Origin: Thermoflexales bacterium
GTDB taxonomy: Bacteria; Chloroflexota; Anaerolineae; Fen-1058
Length of the DNA: 7,127 bases
Reading direction: 5' to 3'
Assembly (NCBI GenBank): GCA_017999195.1
Contig: JAGOBP010000212.1
Span: 1-7,127 of the forward strand
Positions within the stretch are counted from its first letter, which is position 1. Each line of letters starts with the position of its first letter. The translations under genes were made by a program, and so were the position numbers. Shown here one piece after another: positions 1 to 7,060 of this stretch. Under the pieces are notes generated by a model. The model did no database searches and had not been told where the DNA came from. It was given only the letters and a program-made list of their open reading frames with translations.

Positions 1-341
1 CCGTTGATTTTGATCTGCTTGCGAAAACGCCAGCCGTCTTCGGTGTTGGCCGGTTCCAGCATCAGCACCAGTTCGATGTGCAAGGACCGATCGGCTTTGG
101 TGACGTCCGCCACGATGCGCGCATACGGCGTGCGACTCTCTTCCTCGGCCAGCCAGTGAATCATCTGGCGATCGCTGGCGGTGTGGGACGATCGGCCCGT
201 GGCTAAAACGTAAATCGCTTCGAGTAAACTGGTTTTGCCTTGGGCGTTATCGCCGTGCAGCAAAATCGCCTGCGCGGGCAAGTCCAGTTCCAGGCGCGCG
301 TAGGTGCGAAAGTTGGTGAGTGAGAGGTGGCGGAGATACAT
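1..341 (-). CDS. recF: DNA replication/repair protein RecF, N-terminal part (cut by window edge)
   Basis: The first 113 residues of RecF read leftward from an ATG at 341-339; the C-terminus lies outside the window. RecF is a cytosolic SMC/ABC-like ATPase that, with RecO and RecR, helps load RecA at single-strand gaps. The sequence shows the typical RecF start MYLRHLSLTNFRTYARLEL, then a Walker A loop GDNAQGKT at residues 30-37, directly followed by SLLEAIYVLATGRSSHT (residues 38-54), a stretch diagnostic of RecF rather than SbcC or other SMC-like ATPases. The Ala in the P-loop (GxNAQGKT) also occurs in known RecF proteins. No in-frame alternative start lies just upstream, and no clear Shine-Dalgarno sequence precedes the ATG, so initiation may be leaderless-like or weak. 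The gene is divergent from the pullulanase, and no dnaN or gyrB neighbour is visible on this side. Confidence 0.93.
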   Translation of the reverse strand, partial: MYLRHLSLTNFRTYARLELDLPAQAILLHGDNAQGKTSLLEAIYVLATGRSSHTASDRQMIHWLAEEESRTPYARIVADVTKADRSLHIELVLMLEPANTEDGWRFRKQIKIN

Positions 342-373
342 GGTGAGTAACAGGCCAAGCGTGAAGTGCGGCG

Positions 374-382
374 ATTGTAACA
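374..382 (-). promoter_or_regulatory. Candidate extended -10 promoter for recF
   Basis: On the minus strand this reads TGTTACAAT, an extended -10 (TGn followed by TACAAT, 5 of 6 matches to TATAAT). Its downstream edge is about 32 nt before the recF ATG, leaving room for a 5' leader of roughly 25 nt. No good -35 box is seen, which is tolerable for an extended -10. This is inferred from motif and position only. Confidence 0.45.
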
Positions 383-402
383 CAGATAAAGCGATCGGGC
401 GG

Positions 403-408
403 TATAAT
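403..408 (+). promoter_or_regulatory. Candidate -10 box for the pullulanase gene
   Basis: A perfect TATAAT lies 27 nt upstream of the pullulanase ATG, which would give a leader of about 20 nt containing the ribosome binding site. No -35 hexamer is found at the normal 16-18 nt spacing. The nearest TTGTAA (375-380) is 22 nt away, too far for a standard sigma-70 promoter, so an activator may be needed or the -10 may be fortuitous. It lies only about 20 nt from the opposing recF -10, so the two promoters would be back to back. Confidence 0.5.
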
Positions 409-424
409 CTGGTCATCACGGTTC

Positions 425-430
425 AAGGAG
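425..430 (+). promoter_or_regulatory. Ribosome binding site that sets the pullulanase start
   Basis: AAGGAG lies 5 nt before the ATG at 436. Together with the signal peptide that begins exactly there, it fixes the start and excludes the in-frame upstream ATG at 304, which lies inside recF. Confidence 0.8.
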
Positions 431-435
431 TTGCC

Positions 436-3400
436 ATGTTGCGACGATTTGTCTCTGCTTCAATGCTCGTGGCCCTAATCGTTTCGGTCTTGCCGGTGAA
501 TTTGCTGTACGCCCAAGACACGCCCGCCCCGACGAAAGTCGTCGTGCCCGGCACGCATCAATCAGAGTTGGGCTGCTCTGGCGATTGGCAACCCGATTGC
601 GATAAGACTGCGTTGACGTATGATGCACAATCGGACGTGTGGACGGGCGAGTTTGAGATTCAACCCGACAATGCTCAAGATGGCAGCGGGCAGCGTTACA
701 AAGTCGCGTTGAATGGCAGTTGGAGCGAGAACTACGGCCAGAAAGCGCAGCCAGGCGGCGCGGATATTCCGTTGGTGGTCAACGCACCGACCAAAGTGAA
801 GTTCTACTACGATCACAAAACGCACTGGGTGGCCGACAGTTTTAACACGCTGATCGTCACCGCGATCGGTGATTTCCAGAGCGAATTAGGTTGCGCCAAA
901 GACAACGACGCGGCCTGTTTGCGATCGTGGCTGCAAGACCCCGAAGGCGATGGTCAATACGCCTTCATTACGACCAAGATTCCAGCCGGAAATTACGAGT
1001 TAAGAATGGCGCTCAACGAACAGACCACTGAAGTGTATGGACAAGACGGACAAAAAGACGGCGCGGCGATTCCGTTCACGGTCGCCAAGGACGGCGACGA
1101 AGTCTACTTTGGCTTCGATGGCGCAACCAAGACCATCGCCATCAGCACCGATGGCGCGCCGCGCGGCAGTCTGGGCGCGGCGATGGCGCACTGGCTCACG
1201 AGCGACACCCTCGTGTGGAACGTGATCGGTTCGCCCAAGTACAGTTACGCGCTGCACTACGATCCGACCGGCGCGTTGACGCTGGGCGCGAAGGGCGTTG
1301 AAGGCGGGCAGACCATTTCGCTCACGTTCTCCAGTTCCGGCCCTGGCGCGGCCATGGTAAAGAAGTTCCCACAGCTCACCGGCTACTCCACACTCAAACT
1401 CGATGCGGCCGATGTGGCGAAAGTGCCCGAAATTCTGAAAGGCCAAATCGCCGTCACCGCGCGCGATCAAAACGGCAAATTGATCGATGCGACTTCAGTG
1501 CAAATCCCGGGCGTGCTCGATGATCTCTTCGCCTTCGATGGCCCGCTCGGCGTGACGTGGGCGGGCGATAAACCCACACTGCGTGTGTGGGCGCCCACCG
1601 CCCGATCGGTGAAGCTGCATCTCTATGCGGATGCCACCACCACGGCCGACACGGTGATCTCGATGGTGGCCGCTGCTCAATCGGGCGTGTGGACGGCCGC
1701 CGGTGAGGCTGCCTGGAAAAATCAGTTTTACCTTTATGAAGTCGAGGTGTATGTTCGATCGACGAATCAAGTTGAACGAAACCTCGTCACCGATCCGTAT
1801 TCGTTTAGCTTAGCGACCAACAGCACGCGCAGCCAAATTGTCGATCTAAACGAAGCGGCCCTACAACCAACCGATTGGACGCAGCTGACCAAACCGGTGT
1901 TGAATGCGCCCGAAGACGCCGTGATTTATGAGCTGCACGTGCGCGATTTCAGCAGCAGCGACGAGACCGTGCCCGCAGCTGAACGCGGCACATTCAAGGC
2001 GTTTACCGAACTCAACTCCAACGGGATGCAGCACCTGAAGCGTTTGGCCGAGGCGGGTTTGACGCATGTGCATCTGCTGCCCGCCTTCGACATCGCCACG
2101 ATTGAAGAAGACCGGGCCAAGCGCGAAGAACCCGCTGCCGCCCAACTCGCTTCATTTGCAGGCGATTCTGATCAGCAACAAGCTGTGCTCGAACCACTGC
2201 GCGACAAGGACGGTTACAACTGGGGCTACGATCCGTATCATTACACGGTACCGGAAGGTAGCTATGCCACCGATCCAAGCGGCACCCCGCGCATCGTCGA
2301 GTTCCGCGAGATGGTGCAAGCACTGAACCAGACCGGCCTACGCGTGGTGATGGACGTGGTCTACAATCATACCAATGCCAGCGGGCAAGGCGCCAAGTCC
2401 GTGCTGGATAAGATCGTGCCCGGCTACTATCATCGCCTCAATGCGAAGGGCGAAGTTGAAACGAGCACGTGCTGTCAGAACACCGCCACCGAACATACGA
2501 TGATGGAAAAGTTGATGATCGACTCGGTGGTGACGTGGGCGCGTGACTACAAGGTCGATGGCTTCCGCTTCGACTTGATGGGCCATCATATGCTGAGCAA
2601 CATGGTCAACGTGCGCGCCGCGTTGGACGCGTTGACCTTGGACAAAGACGAGGTGGATGGCAAAGCCGTTTACATTTACGGCGAAGGCTGGGACTTTGGC
2701 GAAGTAGCCAAGAATGTGCGCGGCCAAAACGCGACGCAGCTCAACATCGGCGGCACGGGCATTGGCGTCTTCAACGATCGCTTGCGCGATGCCGCGCGCG
2801 GCGGCGGGCCGTTTGCGCCGCTGCCCGAACAGGGTTTCATCACAGGCCTGCTCGAAACGCCGAACGATTACGAACAGCGCACGCCGGCCGAGCAAGAAGC
2901 GCGCCTGATCGAATATCACGACTGGATTCGCGCGGGGCTGGCGGGCAATCTGCGCGATTTCCCGCTGCAAAAAGCCAACGACGATGTCGTGCCCGCGGAG
3001 AATATCAAGTACAACGGCGCGCCCACAGCTTACACGCTCGATCCGCAGGAAAACATCAACTACGTTTCTGCGCATGATAACGAGACGCTCTTCGATGCGG
3101 TGCAGGCCAAAGCGCCGACGAATACGGTATTGGCCGATCGCATTGCCATGAACAACCTGGGCATCGATCTGGTGATGCTGAGTCAGGGTGTGCCGTTCTT
3201 CCACGCGGGCGATGACGTGCTGCGCTCCAAGTCGCTCGATCGCAATAGCTACAATTCCGGCGACTGGTTCAATCGGTTTGACTTCACCTATCAATCCAAC
3301 AACTGGGCGGTGGGCTTGCCGCCGCAAGGCGACAATAAAGACAAGTGGCCCATCATCCAGCCGCTGTTGGCCAATGCCGCGCTCAAGCCCCAACAGGCTG

Positions 3401-3990
3401 ATATTCTGGGCGCGTTGTCGCACTTTGAAACGCTGTTGAAGATCCGGCAAAGTTCAAAGCTATTCCGATTGGAAACCGCCGATCAAATCAAGCAGCATCT
3501 CTCTTTCCTCAACACCGGGCCTGATCAACAATTGGGTCTGATCGTGATGCGTTTGAGCAACAACGGTCCCGATCGCATCGCTGATCCTTACGGCGAGATT
3601 GTGGTGTTGTTCAATGCGTCGGCAAAAGAACAAGCGTTTACGGCGGAGGTGTTGAAGAACGTGCCGCTGGAACTGCATCCGCTGTTGGCCGCCTCGATCA
3701 AGCAAGCCAGTTTCGAGCAAGGCACGTTCAAAGTCCCGGCGCGCACGACCGTGGTCTATGTCGCGGGCGAACAGGCTCAGCCGACGCCCGTTCCTGCCGC
3801 GACCGTCGCACCGACTCAAGTGCCGCCGACTGCCGTGCCACCGACAGTTGTTCCGCCCACGGTGCAGCCCGCCGCGCAACCCGCCCCGGCGGCAGCAGAC
3901 TCGCCATCGAGTACACTGCCGATCGTGGCGGTGATTGGGGTTGCGCTTGCCGCCATCGCAGGCTTCCTCTTCATGCGCCGCCGCAAGTAA
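436..3990 (+). CDS. pulA: Secreted, membrane-anchored type I pullulanase (GH13, PulA type) with two X25 modules
   Basis: 1184 residues. The enzyme hydrolyses alpha-1,6 branch bonds in pullulan and starch-like glucans outside the cell. A signal peptide (residues 1 to about 26, ending LLYA before QDT) is followed by two X25-like modules (about 35-135 and 138-238), each with QSELGC and a second Cys (C47/C55, C153/C161; probable disulfides). Next come a pullulanase N2-like domain (about 243-365), CBM48 (about 368-470) and the GH13 barrel (about 490-990). The barrel shows the pullulanase signature YNWGYDP (594-600), DVVYNHT (640-646), GFRFDLMG with nucleophile D713, YGEGWD with acid/base E750, and SAHDN with D881; all catalytic residues are intact. 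The barrel text (TCCQNTATEH, GTGIGVFNDRLRDAARGGGP) matches Klebsiella-type PulA. A C-terminal beta domain (about 995-1110), a Pro/Thr linker (1111-1157), a hydrophobic helix (about 1160-1180) and RRRK form a cell-membrane anchor. There is no LPXTG. The usual CBM41 is absent. Confidence 0.95.
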   Translation: MLRRFVSASMLVALIVSVLPVNLLYAQDTPAPTKVVVPGTHQSELGCSGDWQPDCDKTALTYDAQSDVWTGEFEIQPDNAQDGSGQRYKVALNGSWSENYGQKAQPGGADIPLVVNAPTKVKFYYDHKTHWVADSFNTLIVTAIGDFQSELGCAKDNDAACLRSWLQDPEGDGQYAFITTKIPAGNYELRMALNEQTTEVYGQDGQKDGAAIPFTVAKDGDEVYFGFDGATKTIAISTDGAPRGSLGAAMAHWLTSDTLVWNVIGSPKYSYALHYDPTGALTLGAKGVEGGQTISLTFSSSGPGAAMVKKFPQLTGYSTLKLDAADVAKVPEILKGQIAVTARDQNGKLIDATSVQIPGVLDDLFAFDGPLGVTWAGDKPTLRVWAPTARSVKLHLYADATTTADTVISMVAAAQSGVWTAAGEAAWKNQFYLYEVEVYVRSTNQVERNLVTDPYSFSLATNSTRSQIVDLNEAALQPTDWTQLTKPVLNAPEDAVIYELHVRDFSSSDETVPAAERGTFKAFTELNSNGMQHLKRLAEAGLTHVHLLPAFDIATIEEDRAKREEPAAAQLASFAGDSDQQQAVLEPLRDKDGYNWGYDPYHYTVPEGSYATDPSGTPRIVEFREMVQALNQTGLRVVMDVVYNHTNASGQGAKSVLDKIVPGYYHRLNAKGEVETSTCCQNTATEHTMMEKLMIDSVVTWARDYKVDGFRFDLMGHHMLSNMVNVRAALDALTLDKDEVDGKAVYIYGEGWDFGEVAKNVRGQNATQLNIGGTGIGVFNDRLRDAARGGGPFAPLPEQGFITGLLETPNDYEQRTPAEQEARLIEYHDWIRAGLAGNLRDFPLQKANDDVVPAENIKYNGAPTAYTLDPQENINYVSAHDNETLFDAVQAKAPTNTVLADRIAMNNLGIDLVMLSQGVPFFHAGDDVLRSKSLDRNSYNSGDWFNRFDFTYQSNNWAVGLPPQGDNKDKWPIIQPLLANAALKPQQADILGALSHFETLLKIRQSSKLFRLETADQIKQHLSFLNTGPDQQLGLIVMRLSNNGPDRIADPYGEIVVLFNASAKEQAFTAEVLKNVPLELHPLLAASIKQASFEQGTFKVPARTTVVYVAGEQAQPTPVPAATVAPTQVPPTAVPPTVVPPTVQPAAQPAPAAADSPSSTLPIVAVIGVALAAIAGFLFMRRRK

Positions 3991-4010
3991 CGGACAATGC
4001 TAGATTTCAC

Positions 4011-4112
4011 TCGGCAGTTGAAACTGCACCAACAACTACACCAAGCCGGCCTGCGTCGGCTAGTCGGCGCAGGCCGACTTCGTGTTGTTGTTGATGCGAA
4101 TTCATTCGCCGG
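4011..4112. repeat. Composite symmetric palindrome: long central stem flanked by two small hairpins
   Basis: The central inverted repeat has arms 4030-4060 and 4063-4093 (31 positions: 26 Watson-Crick pairs, 2 G.T, 3 mismatches) around a CTAG centre. Small perfect palindromes flank it: GCAGTTGAAACTGC (4014-4027) and GCGAATTCATTCGC (4096-4109), both centred exactly 41 nt from the middle. The outer bases (CGGC at 4012-4015, GCCG at 4108-4111) also pair across the whole element. It could fold as one long hairpin or as three hairpins. It sits between the pullulanase stop and the terminator and contains no ORF. I interpret it as a REP/MITE-like interspersed element. Its role is unknown, and copy number cannot be judged from one window. 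Confidence 0.8.
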
Positions 4113-4156
4113 AGCAGTAATTTAACCGGGTCAAGGTGAACTATCGCTCGTTACCG

Positions 4157-4188
4157 AAAACGGCTGGCGTTATCGTCAGCCGTTTTTT
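4157..4188 (+). terminator. Intrinsic (rho-independent) terminator
   Basis: The stem AAAACGGCTGGCG / CGTCAGCCGTTTT (one G.T pair) closes a TTAT loop at 4170-4173 and runs into six T residues (4183-4188). It lies 167 nt after the pullulanase stop and would end that transcript before the peptidase gene. On the minus strand the stem is followed by only four T residues, so plus-strand termination is favoured. Confidence 0.9.
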
Positions 4189-4223
4189 ATTGGCTGGTTT
4201 TGCCTGCGCCTTACGCCAATCGA

Positions 4224-4232
4224 TGATATGAT
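4224..4232 (+). promoter_or_regulatory. Candidate extended -10 promoter for the M3 peptidase gene
   Basis: TGATATGAT fits TGn plus TATGAT (5 of 6 matches to TATAAT). It lies 36 nt downstream of the terminator and 27 nt upstream of the chosen ATG. A -35-like TTGCCT (4200-4205) is 21 nt away, too far to count on. Confidence 0.45.
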
Positions 4233-4248
4233 TGCCTCATCCCACTCT

Positions 4249-4252
4249 GAGG
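4249..4252 (+). promoter_or_regulatory. Ribosome binding site that decides the M3 peptidase start
   Basis: GAGG lies 7 nt before the ATG at 4260 but only 1 nt before the in-frame TTG at 4254. This makes the ATG the likely start. Confidence 0.65.
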
Positions 4253-4259
4253 TTTGACG

Positions 4260-5963
4260 ATGTTCTCCACACTTCCCACCGACTATCGCATCTTTCTGAC
4301 TTGGACCTGGGCCGACGTCGCGCCGTATTATCAAGATTTGAACGCGCGCCCGTTGGACGCGGCCAACGTCGCGGCCTGGCTCAGCGACTGGACCCGCATC
4401 GGCAAAGTCATTAGCGAAACTTATGCGCGCCTGCACTTGGCCACGACGTTGAACACGGCGGATGCCGAAGCCGAGCGGCGTTATCTGGCGTTCTTGAGCG
4501 AAGTGCAGCCCAAAGTCGAAGAGGCCGAGCAGCAGTTGAAGCAGAAATTATTGGACAGCGGCCTGCAACCGATCGGTTTTGAGATGCCCCTGCGCAACTT
4601 GCGCGCCGAGGCCGAACTGTTCCGCGAAGCCAATCTGCCGCTGATTTTGCAGGGCCGCAAATTGGGCCAGCAATATAACAAGATCGTGGGCGCGCAGAGC
4701 GCGCAGTGGCAGGGGCAGGAACTGACCTTGCAGCAACTGCGCCCGATCGGGTTGAGCGCCGACCGCTCGATTCGCGAACAGGTCTGGCGCTTGTCGTCGG
4801 AACGCTGGCTGACCGATCGGGGCGCGATCAACGCTCTGTGGCGGCAAGCCATCCCGCTACGCCAGCAGATCGCGCACACTGCCGATCACGACGACTTCCG
4901 ATCGTATGCGTGGCGTGATCGACAGCGCTTTGATTACACGCCCGAAAATTGCCTGGAATTTCACGCCGCCATCGAGGCCGTCGTGGTTCCGGCGGCGTCG
5001 CGCATTTACGATCGGGCGCGGCAGCGGCTGGGCGTGGACGTGATTCGCCCGTGGGATCTCGATCTGGATCGCAACCCCATCAGTTTGGACGCGCCGCCGC
5101 CTTTCAAAGACGAAGCGGAGTTGATGGCGAAAACCGCCGCTGTTTTCGCGCAGGTCGATCCGCAGTTGGGCGAGTATTATGCGACGATGCAGCGCCAAGG
5201 TCTGCTCGATCTGGACAATCGCAAGGGCAAAGCACCCGGCGCGTTCTGCACCGAATTTCTGGTGACCGAGCGGCCCTTCATCTTCATGAATGCGGTGGGC
5301 CTGCGCGACGATGTGCGCACCATGCTGCATGAATCGGGCCACGCCTTCCACGTCTTCGAGACGCTGCATTTGCCGTACATTCAGCAGCTCAACATTACGA
5401 TGGAAATTGCCGAAGTCGCCTCGATGGCGATGGAACTGCTGGCGTCGCCCTACCTGTCCGATCGGCACGGCGGCTTCTACAGCGGCCCGGATTACGCGCA
5501 GGATCGCGCCCAGCATCTGGAGCGCATCATTTTGTTCTGGCCGTACATGGCGATGGTCGATGCCTTCCAGCACTGGGTCTACACGCATGATGCGGGCAGT
5601 GACCCGGCGGCGTGCGACGCCAAATGGACCGAGTTGGCGCAGCGCTTCATGCCTGGCGTCGATTGGGCCGGGCTGGACGACGCGCTGATGACGGGCTGGC
5701 ATCGCAAGCAGCACATTCATCGCAGTCCGTTTTATTACGTCGAATACGGCCTGGCACAGTTGGGCGCGGTGCAGGTGTGGCGCAATGCCTTGACCGATCA
5801 GGCCGAAGCGTTGGCCGCGTATCGCCGCGCGCTGGCGCTGGGCGCAACCAGGCCGCTGCCCGAACTGTACGCGGCGGCCAACGTCAAGTTCGCCTTCGAT
5901 GCGGAGACGTTGCGTGAAGCGGTGGATTTGATCGAAAGCCATATCCAGCAGTTAGAAGCATAA
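4260..5963 (+). CDS. M3 family zinc oligoendopeptidase (PepF-like)
   Basis: 567 residues, the usual size for the M3B/oligoendopeptidase F group. It has no signal peptide or membrane segment, so it is probably cytosolic, cleaving medium-length peptides in peptide turnover. The zinc site is complete: HESGH at residues 357-361 (H357, H361 ligands, E358 catalytic), with the third ligand probably E385 in EIAEVAS, 24 residues after H361, the same spacing as in PepF proteins. Upstream, KAPGAFCTEF (324-333) and PFIFMNAVGL (339-348) are typical of M3 enzymes annotated as 'not PepF'. Downstream, HRSPFYYVEYGLAQLG (487-502) is the conserved tyrosine-containing C-terminal motif that helps bind substrate. 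The N-terminal part (about 1-200) is helical, as in the family. The start is ATG 4260 rather than TTG 4254 because of the RBS position. It is preceded by a terminator and its own candidate promoter, and followed after 62 nt by the SDR gene. Confidence 0.93.
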   Translation: MFSTLPTDYRIFLTWTWADVAPYYQDLNARPLDAANVAAWLSDWTRIGKVISETYARLHLATTLNTADAEAERRYLAFLSEVQPKVEEAEQQLKQKLLDSGLQPIGFEMPLRNLRAEAELFREANLPLILQGRKLGQQYNKIVGAQSAQWQGQELTLQQLRPIGLSADRSIREQVWRLSSERWLTDRGAINALWRQAIPLRQQIAHTADHDDFRSYAWRDRQRFDYTPENCLEFHAAIEAVVVPAASRIYDRARQRLGVDVIRPWDLDLDRNPISLDAPPPFKDEAELMAKTAAVFAQVDPQLGEYYATMQRQGLLDLDNRKGKAPGAFCTEFLVTERPFIFMNAVGLRDDVRTMLHESGHAFHVFETLHLPYIQQLNITMEIAEVASMAMELLASPYLSDRHGGFYSGPDYAQDRAQHLERIILFWPYMAMVDAFQHWVYTHDAGSDPAACDAKWTELAQRFMPGVDWAGLDDALMTGWHRKQHIHRSPFYYVEYGLAQLGAVQVWRNALTDQAEALAAYRRALALGATRPLPELYAAANVKFAFDAETLREAVDLIESHIQQLEA

Positions 5964-5969
5964 ACCATC

Positions 5970-6020
5970 CTCCACGAAGTTCACTAAACCCTTTTCGTGA
6001 ACTTCGTGGCCTTCGTGGAT
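5970..6020. repeat. Palindromic element built of 9-nt TTCGTGNNN units
   Basis: The perfect 13-bp inverted repeat CCACGAAGTTCAC (5972-5984) / GTGAACTTCGTGG (5997-6009) encloses a 12-nt loop. The right side is part of three tandem 9-nt units TTCGTGAAC, TTCGTGGCC, TTCGTGGAT (5994-6020). The left side holds two units in inverted order, one diverged. It starts 7 nt after the peptidase stop and ends 5 nt before the SDR ATG, so it fills almost the whole spacer. No T-run follows the stem, so it is not a classic terminator, though it may affect read-through or SDR translation. It looks like a member of an interspersed repeat family (inference). Confidence 0.8.
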
Positions 6021-6025
6021 CGCTC

Positions 6026-6994
6026 ATGACAACGTGTCTGGTGTTAGGCGCAACGGGTTTTATCGGCGGGCAGATTGCGCGATCGGCGTTGGCGCGCGGC
6101 TGGACCGTGCGCGCCTTACGACGTGATCCGCACGCGGTGGGCGCGATAGGTGATCTGCACCCCGATTGGATCAGCGGCAACCTCGATGATCCCGCTTCTC
6201 TGCGCGCGGCCATGCGCGGCTGCGACGTGGTGTTTCACGCGGCGGCGGCCTATCCGCATTCGGCTAAGAATATCGATCAGCATGTGCAAGCCGCTGTCGA
6301 TCAACTGCGAACGGTGCTGGACGCGGCGCGTGACGCGCAAGTCAAGCGCGTGATCTATACGAGTTCGTTTACCACCATCGGCCCGGCGCGTGATCGATCA
6401 CGCGGCGCGGATGAGGCCGATCACTATCAGCCCGGTTCGGCGGGCGACGCTTATTACGAAGCCAAATTAGCGATGGAAGTAGCCGCGCTGAAGAGCGACG
6501 CGCCCGTCATCGCGCTGTGTCCGTCGGCGGTGTTTGGTCCCGGCGATGTGCACTTGTCCGTCAGCGAGATCATCGTGCAGACGGCGCAGGGTAAGATGCC
6601 AGTGTACTTCGATGCGACGTTCGGCGCGATTGATGTGCGGGATGTGGCGGAAGCGCACATCGATGCGGTAGAGCGCGGTCGCGTGGGCGAACGCTATATC
6701 CTGAGCGCACACAACATCACTTTGGTGGAAGGACTGACCTTGGTCGCGCAGGCCGCTCATATCCAGCCGCCGCGCATCAAGATCGGGCCGCGCTTGCTGA
6801 ACGCGATCATCGCCGTGGGGAAGTATCTGCCCGGCGGGCAGATCGGCCACTTGCGCACGATGCGTTTCTGGCAGCCGTTGAACAATGCGAAGGCGGTGGC
6901 GGAATTAGGCTTGAAAACACGTCCGATCAAAACGACGCTGGATGATGCGTTGGCGTGGTTTAGGGAAAGGGGCGTGATTAGGGATCAGGGATGA
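6026..6994 (+). CDS. Extended SDR, HpnA / dihydroflavonol-4-reductase-like NAD(P)-dependent epimerase or reductase
   Basis: 322 residues, cytosolic, no signal peptide. An N-terminal Rossmann nucleotide-binding loop GATGFIGG (residues 8-15) is followed by CDVVFHAAA (66-74), VIYTSSF with the catalytic Ser at 113 or 114 (109-115), and the catalytic pair Y143/K147 in YYEAK. The stretch from MPVYFD (191-196) through DVRDVAEAHIDAVERGRVGERYIL (203-226), and the ending that pairs ELG (293-295) with LAWFRERG (309-316), closely resemble hopanoid-associated sugar epimerase HpnA and DFR-like proteins. The true substrate cannot be told, and no hopanoid gene is nearby. The RBS is weak (GTGGAT, 6015-6020) and lies inside a palindromic repeat. 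The last codons are made by a heptamer repeat, so residues after about 317 are probably not functional. It may share a transcript with the peptidase upstream. Confidence 0.88.
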   Translation: MTTCLVLGATGFIGGQIARSALARGWTVRALRRDPHAVGAIGDLHPDWISGNLDDPASLRAAMRGCDVVFHAAAAYPHSAKNIDQHVQAAVDQLRTVLDAARDAQVKRVIYTSSFTTIGPARDRSRGADEADHYQPGSAGDAYYEAKLAMEVAALKSDAPVIALCPSAVFGPGDVHLSVSEIIVQTAQGKMPVYFDATFGAIDVRDVAEAHIDAVERGRVGERYILSAHNITLVEGLTLVAQAAHIQPPRIKIGPRLLNAIIAVGKYLPGGQIGHLRTMRFWQPLNNAKAVAELGLKTRPIKTTLDDALAWFRERGVIRDQG

Positions 6995-6997
6995 GGG
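6977..6997 (+). repeat. Three tandem ATNAGGG heptamers across the SDR stop codon
   Basis: ATTAGGG, ATCAGGG and ATGAGGG follow one another without a gap, then a partial ATC. The SDR stop TGA (6992-6994) lies in the third unit, so the repeat supplies both the last residues and the stop of that protein. Confidence 0.75.
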
Positions 6998-7046
6998 ATC
7001 GAACTGACTTAAACTTTTGTAAAATTGTGGGAGTCCCAAACGCCTT

Positions 7047-7052
7047 GGAGGG
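7047..7052 (+). promoter_or_regulatory. Shine-Dalgarno site of the gene at the right edge
   Basis: GGAGGG lies 8 nt before the ATG at 7061. This is the strongest ribosome binding site in the window and the main reason to accept the short fragment as a gene. A TAAAAT (7020-7025) could be its -10, but no fitting -35 is seen. Confidence 0.65.
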
Positions 7053-7060
7053 CAGGTCGA

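Noticed and set aside
228..255. Ala instead of Gly in the RecF Walker A loop as an anomaly
   Set aside because: GxNAQGKT is a known normal variant of RecF proteins.
304..435. N-terminal extension of the pullulanase to an ATG at 304
   Set aside because: It overlaps recF on the opposite strand, would bury the signal peptide behind 44 polar residues, and lacks a ribosome binding site. AAGGAG before the ATG at 436 fits.
2338..3450. 370-codon open frame antisense to the pullulanase
   Set aside because: It lies entirely opposite conserved GH13 coding sequence, has no recognisable domain, and is rich in the Arg/His/Val typical of a reverse shadow frame in G+C-rich DNA.
3913..3990. LPXTG-like sortase signal at the pullulanase C-terminus (TLPIVA)
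   Set aside because: There is no LPxTG; Leu-Pro is part of the start of the hydrophobic helix. A plain transmembrane anchor fits better.
4254..4259. TTG start for the M3 peptidase
   Set aside because: Only 1 nt separates it from GAGG; the ATG at 4260 has a 7-nt spacing.
4857..5942. 361-codon open frame antisense to the M3 peptidase
   Set aside because: Same reasoning: the opposite strand carries the intact zinc-peptidase motifs and this frame shows only shadow composition.
5972..6009. Stem-loop as an intrinsic terminator of the peptidase gene
   Set aside because: The stem is strong but no T-run follows on either strand; repeat structure explains it better.
5994..6020. CRISPR-like array in the tandem TTCGTGNNN units
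   Set aside because: The units are 9 nt with no spacers and form a palindrome; no array or cas gene is present.
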